The translations under genes and the position numbers were made by a program. The notes below the pieces were generated by a model. It did not search any database and had not been told where the DNA came from. It worked only from the letters and a program-made list of their open reading frames with translations. From Acidimicrobiales bacterium (GTDB lineage: Bacteria > Actinomycetota > Acidimicrobiia > Acidimicrobiales > VFJN01): a DNA stretch of 46,376 nucleotides. The stretch is from positions 1 to 46,376 of the forward strand of contig DATHJB010000061.1 in assembly GCA_035316325.1 (NCBI GenBank), read 5' to 3'. The first letter of the stretch is position 1, and each line of letters begins with the position of its first letter. This document shows positions 15,951-22,315 of this stretch, piece after piece.

Positions 15951-18721
15951 GCGACACCGAGGACGACCCGGCCGTCTGGTGGGTCGCCGGCGACAGCACC
16001 GCTGAGCTGCTGGATCGGCTCGACCAGCTCGACGCCTCTCCTCCCGCCGCGAAGCTCACGTCGCTCGGCTCCGGGCCGGCGCGGGTCGGCATCGTGGAGC
16101 CGAACGAGCGGAAGCTGCGGCTGGCGCGGCGGATGCTGACCGAAGGCGAGCCGTGGAGGGGGCGCAGCGACCTGTGGTTCACGGCCCGGGGGCTGGCCGA
16201 CGGGGGCGGCAAGGTCGCCTTCCTGTTCCCCGGCGTCGAGCCCACGTTCGGCCTGGTCGACGACGACCTGACGGGCCTGGCCCGGCGCCTCCACCTCGAC
16301 GCCCCGGCGCTGGTCGACGACAGCGTCGCCCACCGCAGCGCCTCCATCGTGCGACTCGGGATCTTCCTCGACCAGGTGCTGCGGCGCCTCGGCGTGGCGC
16401 CCGACGCCCTGGCCGGCCACAGCATCGGCGAGTGGGGCGCCTCGGTGGCGTCCGGGATGTTCGCCCGCCAGGACGCCGACCGCCTGCTCGACGGCATCGA
16501 CCTGGGCGGCGTCGACCTGCCCGACCTCGACTTCGTGGCCCTGTCGGCCGGCGCCGACGCCGTGGCCCCGGTGATCGCCGGGATCGAGCACGTGGTGGTG
16601 TCGCACGACAACTGCCCCGGCCAGACGGTGGTCTGCGGGCCGCCGGCCGCCGCCCAGCAGGCGCTGGCGGCGCTCCGGGACGCGGGGATCCTCGGCTACA
16701 CGCTCGACTTCCAGTCCGGGTTCCACACGCCGTTCATCGAGCCCTCGCTGGTGGAGTTCCGGCACTACCTCGAAGGCATGTCGATCACCGCGGCGGGGAC
16801 CCCGACGTGGTCGGCGACCACGACCGGGCCGTACCCCACCGACCGTGCCGAGATCATCGAGCTGCACCTCCGCCACCTGGTGGAGCCGGTGCGGTTCCGG
16901 CCCATGGTCGAGCGGCTGTACCACGAGGCCGGCGTCCGGATCTTCGTGCAGGTGGGGGTGGGGACGCTCACCGGCTTCGTCGACGACACGCTCGCCGACC
17001 TCGACCACGCCACCGTCCCGGCCGTGACCGCCAAGCGCTCGGCGCTGGCCCAGGCCTGGCGGACGCTCACGGCGCTGTGGGTGGAGGGCGTGGCCGTCCG
17101 CCCGGAGGCGCTCACCGGCATCGAACCCCCATCTTTGAAGGAAAACGACCCCATACCGGTCGTTTCCCTTCAAGGTCCGGTGGCGGTGCGGGGCGCGATC
17201 GACTTACTGAGCGCGGCAACGCGCGCGTCCGGCGACGTCCTCGACGCCCTGGCGGCGCGGTTGTCGCCGGCGACGGCGGCGACGGCGACGGCGGTGGCCC
17301 TGGCAGAACGACCGCTGCCCGCCCCGGTCGCACCGGCGACGCTGCCGTGGCCGACCGAGAAGGTGACCGTGACCCGGCGGCTCTCGATCGAGGCCATGCC
17401 GGAGACGCTCGACCACGCGCTGTACCACCAGCCCGAGGGCTGGCCCGACGTCACCGACGGCTTCCCAATCGTCGCCATGACCACCCAGATCCAGCTCCTG
17501 CAGGACGTCGCCGCCGAGTACGCGGGCGGGCGCGACGTGGTCGAGGTGTTCGGGGTGCGCAACCTCCGCTGGCTCGACCTGTCGGACCCCCAGGACGTCG
17601 ACATCACGATCGTCCCCAAGGGCGACGACGTGCTCAGCGTGGCCCTCGGCCCCTACTGCCGGGCCAACGTCCGGGTCGGGTCCTTCCCGCCCGCGCCCCG
17701 CCACGAGACCTCCCCGCTGGCGAACGCCCACGTCCCCAAGGTCACCGCCGAGGAGATGTTCGCCAAGCGGATCATGTTCCACGGCCCGAAGTTCCAGGGG
17801 ATCGACACGCTGGGGCCGACCGGCGACGACGGCATCCTCGCCGAGTTCCACCACCTCGACACCCCGGGATCGCTGCTCGACAACCTGGGGAAGATCATCG
17901 CCTACTGGGTGATCGAGCAGCGCAACCCGGGCGAGTCGCCGCTGCCGATCGGCGTCGACCGCATCCAGTTCTTCGGCCCGCCGCTCGAGCCCGGCGTCGA
18001 CGTCCACTGCGACGTGCGCATCCAGGAGCTGCAGCTCGACCTGGTGAAGGCCGACGGCGTGCTGGTGCTGCCCGACGGACGGGTGTGGTGCCGGGTGGAG
18101 GGGTGGATGTCGAACGTGTTCCACATCGACCAGGTGATGGAGCCCGTGTACCACCTGACCGAGACCCACTACGCCGACGAGCCGCAGCCGGGCGGGTGGA
18201 GCGTGACGATCGAGCGCTGGCCCACCGGGGCGGGGCGCGACCTGACCGGGCGCCGCTTCCTGTCGCGGGCCGAGCGGGAGCGGTACGCCGGCATGAACCT
18301 GCTGGAGCAGCGCCGCTGGCTGATCGACCTGGTCACCGCCAAGGAGGCCGTGCGCCGCTGGTTGGGCGAGCACCACGGCATCGAGTCGTACCCGGTGCAG
18401 GTGTCGCTGGTGGCCGAGGGCGAGCACCGCTACCGCGCCGTCTGCCCGCTGATCCCCGAGGGCCACGACCTGCGCATCACGGTGTCGACGCTCAACTGGC
18501 TGGCCGTGGCCGTGCTGGGCGACGGGGAGTGGCGTGACATCGAGACCCGCGAGGTGGTCGACGGTGCCGACGCCGCGGTCGTGGCCGAGGAGGCCGCCGC
18601 CGCGCTGCGGGCCCGCAACCCGGGCGTCGAGGTGCAGTCCGTGCCCGAGGCCCCCGACGTGACGCCCAGCAGCATCGCGATCGTGGTGATCCCCCGCTTC
18701 GCCGTCGCCTGGACGCCGTGA
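15947..18721 (+). CDS. AT-DH synthase subunit with degenerate C-terminal PPTase-like domain
   Basis: The product has 924 residues. A PfaB-like N-terminus (VGIVEPNERKLRLARRML) leads into a malonyl/acyl transferase: VAFLFPG, GHSIGE (Ser159) and GFHTPF (His260). A double-hotdog dehydratase follows, with His490 in TLDHALYHQ, the GWPDVTDGFPIV stretch seen in PUFA/enediyne-type proteins, MFHGPKFQGI, and Asp645 in SLLDNLGK. The last 170 residues resemble the N-terminal half of the phosphopantetheinyl transferase domains attached to such synthases (RRWLIDLVTAKEAVRRWL, then ITVSTLNWLAVAV), but lack a clear VSxSH and the final WxxKEA, so they are probably inactive. Residues 396-409 (SLKENDPIPVVSLQ), in the AT-DH linker, are encoded by a palindromic insertion. 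It likely supplies extender loading and dehydration for the whole system. Confidence 0.85.
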   Translation: MSDTEDDPAVWWVAGDSTAELLDRLDQLDASPPAAKLTSLGSGPARVGIVEPNERKLRLARRMLTEGEPWRGRSDLWFTARGLADGGGKVAFLFPGVEPTFGLVDDDLTGLARRLHLDAPALVDDSVAHRSASIVRLGIFLDQVLRRLGVAPDALAGHSIGEWGASVASGMFARQDADRLLDGIDLGGVDLPDLDFVALSAGADAVAPVIAGIEHVVVSHDNCPGQTVVCGPPAAAQQALAALRDAGILGYTLDFQSGFHTPFIEPSLVEFRHYLEGMSITAAGTPTWSATTTGPYPTDRAEIIELHLRHLVEPVRFRPMVERLYHEAGVRIFVQVGVGTLTGFVDDTLADLDHATVPAVTAKRSALAQAWRTLTALWVEGVAVRPEALTGIEPPSLKENDPIPVVSLQGPVAVRGAIDLLSAATRASGDVLDALAARLSPATAATATAVALAERPLPAPVAPATLPWPTEKVTVTRRLSIEAMPETLDHALYHQPEGWPDVTDGFPIVAMTTQIQLLQDVAAEYAGGRDVVEVFGVRNLRWLDLSDPQDVDITIVPKGDDVLSVALGPYCRANVRVGSFPPAPRHETSPLANAHVPKVTAEEMFAKRIMFHGPKFQGIDTLGPTGDDGILAEFHHLDTPGSLLDNLGKIIAYWVIEQRNPGESPLPIGVDRIQFFGPPLEPGVDVHCDVRIQELQLDLVKADGVLVLPDGRVWCRVEGWMSNVFHIDQVMEPVYHLTETHYADEPQPGGWSVTIERWPTGAGRDLTGRRFLSRAERERYAGMNLLEQRRWLIDLVTAKEAVRRWLGEHHGIESYPVQVSLVAEGEHRYRAVCPLIPEGHDLRITVSTLNWLAVAVLGDGEWRDIETREVVDGADAAVVAEEAAAALRARNPGVEVQSVPEAPDVTPSSIAIVVIPRFAVAWTP
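17132..17173 (+). repeat. In-frame palindromic element E3 inside the AT-DH gene
   Basis: Arms at 17135-17150 and 17158-17173 match at 15 of 16 positions (TTGAAGG-AAACGACC) around the 7-nt loop CCATACC. The segment is much poorer in GC than the gene around it. It is translated as SLKENDPIPVVSLQ between the AT and DH domains. Its outer arm TCTTTGMAGGAAAA is shared with the element at 19841, which encodes a 14-residue peptide in the same phase. Confidence 0.8.
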
Positions 18722-18725
18722 CGTC

Positions 18726-19250
18726 GTGAGCCGGCCCCCGACCGACTGGGTGCTGGTCGACGGCGTCGCCGAGGCCGTGGAGCTGGCCGGGAAGCACGGC
18801 GAGGTGCTGGTCGTCGACCTGGAGAACACCCTGGTCGACTACGGGTCGACCCCGGAGCAGCGCGACGACGCCATGGCCGCGGTGCTCGCCGCCGCCGCCG
18901 AGGGGGGCCTGCTGCGGCGGGTGGCGTTCGTGTCGAACGCCCGGTTCGTCCTGCCGGTGCTGGACCACGACACGTTGGTGGTCCACGCCCTGACCAAGGC
19001 CCGCAAGCCCTACGTCCGCCTCCTGCCGCTGCGGCGGCTGCGGGCCGAGCTGGTCGGCGCCGCCGTCTACGGCGACCAGCCGCTCACCGACGGGCGGCTG
19101 GCTCGGAACCTGGGTGGGATCTGGCTGCAGCCCCGTCATGCCCACGAGCCGGCACCGGACGAGCCGTGGTGGCCCCGGGTGATGCGTCAACGTGGCCGGC
19201 GGGTGCTGCGTCGGGACTTCCGGCGTCGGGACGTGCAGCCGCCGGGTTGA
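18726..19250 (+). CDS. HAD-superfamily class IIIA phosphatase, YqeG-like
   Basis: The 174-residue product has all four HAD motifs. VVDLENTLVDYG holds the nucleophile Asp31; the usual second Asp is Glu33, as DxE. VAFVSNAR supplies the motif II Ser, KARKPY the motif III Lys, and VYGDQPLTDGRLARNLGGIW the metal-binding motif IV, the last very like YqeG/Gep4 lipid-phosphate phosphatases. GTG 18726 starts 4 nt after the AT-DH stop, so it is the third gene of the ketosynthase operon. Its last 167 bp overlap the 3' end of the convergent UbiA gene. A phosphatase acting on a phosphorylated lipid or prenyl intermediate would fit the UbiA neighbour, but this is inference. Confidence 0.85.
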   Translation: MSRPPTDWVLVDGVAEAVELAGKHGEVLVVDLENTLVDYGSTPEQRDDAMAAVLAAAAEGGLLRRVAFVSNARFVLPVLDHDTLVVHALTKARKPYVRLLPLRRLRAELVGAAVYGDQPLTDGRLARNLGGIWLQPRHAHEPAPDEPWWPRVMRQRGRRVLRRDFRRRDVQPPG

Positions 19251-20334
19251 GGGCGATCGTCGCGGGGGTGAAGGTGCGGGCGACCGCCACCGTCGTCACC
19301 ACCACGGCCAGCAGGAGCAGCATCTCGTCACGGCCGGCGGCGGTGGCGAGGCCGGCAGCGGCGCCCAGGGCGATGGCGACCGCGGGCAGGCCGGCCCAGG
19401 GCGACGGCCACGCCACCAGGAGGACCGGGACCGCGATCGTGGTCAGGGCGACCAGGGCGACGACCTTCCCGACGCCCGGCGAACCGCCCAGGGCGACGCC
19501 GAGCGCCACCGCCGCGGCCGACGACGCCGCCAGCAGGCCGGCGGTGAGGCGGGCGCCCCCACCCCGCAGGATGGGGCGGTCGAGGTGGGCGGGGTCGTCG
19601 CCGACCAGGTCGACGATGGTGGCGATGTGCGCCTTGCGGGCCAGGACGGTCTCGTCGCCGCCCTCGCGCAGGCCGGCCGCCTCCAGCAGCCACGCCATCA
19701 CCACGCCGGTCGTGCCGAAGAGCCAGCCGAGGACGACCGCCGCGGCGACCACCGGGCCGTCGGCGCCCGCCAGCGCCACGCCGAAGCCCACCCGGATGGC
19801 GTAGCCCGCGCCGACCAACACCATCACCGCCAACGCTCCTCGTCTTTGCAGGAAAAGTGCCCTATTGGGGCGTTTTTCCTGCAAAGACGTGGGGCCGCCA
19901 CGACGCATGGGGGCGCGCACGGCCTCGTAGGCCGCCGTCGCCCCGACCACACCGAGCGCCGCCCACAGCATGGTCCCGCGCGCGGAGCCCGGCAGCAGGG
20001 CGATCACCGCGAGCGCCACGGCGATCCGGCCCAGCAGCACGCCGATCGACCAGCGTCGGGCCCGGGCGCCGGCCGGCAGGCGGGCACGGGCCTCGGCGGC
20101 GACGTGGAGGCGGTCGACCTCGGCGTCAGCCAGGTCGTTGAGCATGTAGCGGGCCTGGTAGAGGACCAGCTCGAAGGTTGCCCACGCCACCAGCACCGTC
20201 GCCAGGGACACCCGGTCACCCGGCACGTCGCCCGTGAGCACCAACCCGAACCCGAGCAGTGCCAGCGGCGCCTTCGCCCTCGCCTCGTCGGGTCGCGGCA
20301 GAACCAGGTAGGCCGCCAGCGACCGCTCAGCCAC
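19084..20334 (-). CDS. UbiA-superfamily prenyltransferase with an in-frame palindromic insert
   Basis: The 416-residue product has about eight or nine membrane helices and the first Asp-rich motif NDLADAEVD (Asn66) that binds prenyl-diphosphate magnesium in UbiA enzymes. It is followed by AARARLPAGA, similar to the R-P loop of the family. A clear second DxxxD motif was not found, so the acceptor class is unclear. Residues 150-163 (SLQEKRPNRALFLQ), in a loop after APMRRGG, are encoded by a palindromic element. The C-terminal 60 or so residues are Ala/Pro/Arg-rich and overlap the HAD gene on the other strand. GTG 20334 overlaps the upstream methyltransferase stop by 8 bp. It is the last gene of the synthase-transporter operon and may prenylate the lipid or polyketide product. 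Confidence 0.85.
   Translation of the reverse strand: MAERSLAAYLVLPRPDEARAKAPLALLGFGLVLTGDVPGDRVSLATVLVAWATFELVLYQARYMLNDLADAEVDRLHVAAEARARLPAGARARRWSIGVLLGRIAVALAVIALLPGSARGTMLWAALGVVGATAAYEAVRAPMRRGGPTSLQEKRPNRALFLQRRGALAVMVLVGAGYAIRVGFGVALAGADGPVVAAAVVLGWLFGTTGVVMAWLLEAAGLREGGDETVLARKAHIATIVDLVGDDPAHLDRPILRGGGARLTAGLLAASSAAAVALGVALGGSPGVGKVVALVALTTIAVPVLLVAWPSPWAGLPAVAIALGAAAGLATAAGRDEMLLLLAVVVTTVAVARTFTPATIALNPAAARPDAGSPDAAPAGHVDASPGATTARPVPARGHDGAAARSHPGSEPAARR
19841..19889 (-). repeat. In-frame palindromic element E4 inside the UbiA gene
   Basis: This 49-bp palindrome has arms at 19841-19862 and 19868-19889, paired at 20 of 22 positions around the loop TATTG, with CGTCTTTGCAGGAAAA as outer arm. 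It is AT-rich compared with its surroundings. On the minus strand it is translated as SLQEKRPNRALFLQ in a loop of the prenyltransferase. The frame relative to the element is the same as for the element at 17132. Confidence 0.82.
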
Positions 20335-22297
20335 CGGCGTCCACCTCGGCAGACCCGACCTCGGCAGACCCGACCTCGGCCGACTCGACCTCGGGCTTGC
20401 GGGCGACCACCCGGTAGGCGTTGCCCACCCGGCCGTCGGTCGGCAGGGCGCCCATCACCAGGTCGGCCGTGACGGTGGCGAGCAGCAGCGGGGCTCCGGC
20501 GACGGTCATCGCCAGACGCTTCAACCGCAGGCCCAGCGTCGGCAGCGGCAGCCACGGCATGTGCGGGCTGCGGGCGAAGTGCTGGAGCCGGAGGAGGGTC
20601 GGGCCCGTCAGGTCGAAGCCCAGGGTGGCCTCGGCCCGCGCCACCTGCACCACCTCGAAGCCCTCCGTCTCGAGGTGCTGCACCAGCTCCTCGCAACGCA
20701 CGAAGTGCAGGTGCTGGGGCTGCACCCAGTAGTACCAGAAGCGACCCAGGCGCCGGGCCCACGGCGTCGCGGGGTCGGGCACCTCGATCATCAGATGCCC
20801 GCCGGGCGCCAGCACCTTGGCCGCCGCCGCCAGCTCCGGCTTCGGATCGAGGGTGTGCTCCAGGTAGTGGTGCATGCTGACGACGTCGTAGGTGCGGGGC
20901 AGCTCCTCGGCCAGCTCGATGAACAGGCCGACGTGGGCGACGTCGACGCGGCCGCGGCGCTGTGCCTCCCGCACGGTCTCGCTCATGTCGACGCCCTCGA
21001 AGCGGACTTCCGGGAACCGCTGCCGGGCGGCGAGGCAGAAGTGGCCGTGACCGGCGCCGACGTCGAGCCACCGGGCGGGCGTCGCCACCCGGTCGATGGC
21101 GTCGAGGCGGTTGCCGTTGTGCCTCATGCCGCCGGCGAAGACCAGCTCCCAGGTCTCCTCGCCGATGCCCTCGTAGAAGTCGGCGTAGTAGTAGTCCAGG
21201 CCGGCGGGGGTGAGCTGCGGGTTCTGGAAGACGTGGCCGCAGCCCCGGCACTCGTCGAGGTGGAACCGGCCGGGCTTGTGTTGGAACAGGTCGGGCACGT
21301 CGATCCGGCCCGCGATGTCGGTGGCGCCGCACCAGGGGCAGTCGTCGCGGCGGGCGTGGAACAGCCGGTCGGCGGGCGGCGACGCCAGTTGCGGTTCGGC
21401 GAGGCGGCGCTCCTTGGCGGCGAGCGTCTCCCGACGACCGGCGACCGCGGTGCCGAGGGCGTCGGCCAGCAGGCGGGGGAAGCGCAGCAGGCTGGCGGGG
21501 ACAACGTCGGGGGGCCGGAGGGCGGCACCCCCGTCGGGCTCGGGTTCGGTGCCGGGCTCGGTGCCGGGCGTCGGCGGCGTGCCGGTGCCGAACACCAGCG
21601 CCGGCTTGGCGCTCCACGCCGCCAGCGCCGCCAGCGCGGCCGTCGGGGCGAGCACGACTCCGGCCGCCAGGGCCGCCAGCTGGGCGACCTGGGCGCCGAC
21701 GATCACCGGGGACAGCGACACGAACGGCCGCCCGGCGGCGGTCACGCCCTCCAGCTCGCGCCAGCGGTCGAGCGGGCCGTAGGGGCTGGCCTGCAGGTGG
21801 GGCGCCACCCGCAGCACCGCCGTCGTCGGGGCGTAGCGCTGCGCCTTCACGGTGCGGCGGACCATGGCGTGGCGGTCGTCGGCCTGCTCCCGGGGGTCGA
21901 CCCGCATCCGCTCGACCAGCGACGGGTGCAGGGCGAGCGCCTCGTGGGCGCCGCCGGGCGAGTACGTGAGGTCCTCGGTCAGCTGGTCGGGGTTCACCCG
22001 GCGGAGCAGCCGCAGCGCCCGCTCGGCCGGCAGGTCGCCCGGCACCAGGTCGACCACCTCGACGCCGTCGAGCTCCATCTCGGCCGCGGCCGCGGTGCGG
22101 GTGGCGGCATCGACGTCGACGCCCGTTGCCGACAGGAGGCCGAGCTTGTCGGCGATGTCGTGCGGGGTGCCGGGGTCGTACAGCGCGGCCAGGCGCTCGC
22201 GACGGCGGCGCAGCACCACGGCCTCGGCCAGGTGCGCGGCGGCCAGTGCCCACAAGGCACCCCGGAGCACGCGTCGGGTATGGCGGTTCAGCGACAT
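20327..22297 (-). CDS. Membrane-anchored zinc-ribbon class I SAM-dependent methyltransferase (paralogue 2)
   Basis: The product has 656 residues from ATG 22297, with GGGAGAAGGA 4 nt upstream. It has the same layout as the protein at 6534-8384. An N-terminal hydrophobic anchor with Arg cluster (ALAAAHLAEAVVLRRRRERL) leads into a conserved unrecognised region (EVVDLVPGDLP, YSPGGAHEALALHPSL) with a second hydrophobic segment. Paired cysteines CPWC (about 319) and CRGCGH (about 349) follow, then a methyltransferase domain with WLDVGAGHGHF (about 409), VVSMHHYLEHT and PGGHLMIEVPDP. The C-terminus carries a short VGSAE repeat. It lies in the synthase operon between the ABC ATPase and the UbiA gene. 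The anchor suggests a membrane-embedded or lipid-linked methyl acceptor. Confidence 0.82.
   Translation of the reverse strand: MSLNRHTRRVLRGALWALAAAHLAEAVVLRRRRERLAALYDPGTPHDIADKLGLLSATGVDVDAATRTAAAAEMELDGVEVVDLVPGDLPAERALRLLRRVNPDQLTEDLTYSPGGAHEALALHPSLVERMRVDPREQADDRHAMVRRTVKAQRYAPTTAVLRVAPHLQASPYGPLDRWRELEGVTAAGRPFVSLSPVIVGAQVAQLAALAAGVVLAPTAALAALAAWSAKPALVFGTGTPPTPGTEPGTEPEPDGGAALRPPDVVPASLLRFPRLLADALGTAVAGRRETLAAKERRLAEPQLASPPADRLFHARRDDCPWCGATDIAGRIDVPDLFQHKPGRFHLDECRGCGHVFQNPQLTPAGLDYYYADFYEGIGEETWELVFAGGMRHNGNRLDAIDRVATPARWLDVGAGHGHFCLAARQRFPEVRFEGVDMSETVREAQRRGRVDVAHVGLFIELAEELPRTYDVVSMHHYLEHTLDPKPELAAAAKVLAPGGHLMIEVPDPATPWARRLGRFWYYWVQPQHLHFVRCEELVQHLETEGFEVVQVARAEATLGFDLTGPTLLRLQHFARSPHMPWLPLPTLGLRLKRLAMTVAGAPLLLATVTADLVMGALPTDGRVGNAYRVVARKPEVESAEVGSAEVGSAEVDAGG
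20344..20388. repeat. Three 15-bp tandem repeats at the methyltransferase C-terminus
   Basis: Two identical copies of CCTCGGCAGACCCGA (20344-20358, 20359-20373) and one diverged copy (20374-20388) encode the repeated VGSAE pentapeptide on the minus strand. The period keeps the frame, so copy number can change without breaking the gene. Confidence 0.8.
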
Positions 22298-22315
22298 CGG
22301 TCCTTCTCCCAGCTG

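Noticed and set aside
20344-20388. CRISPR-like repeats
   Set aside because: The 15-bp units are directly adjacent, without spacers, and encode a pentapeptide repeat in a gene; no cas genes occur.
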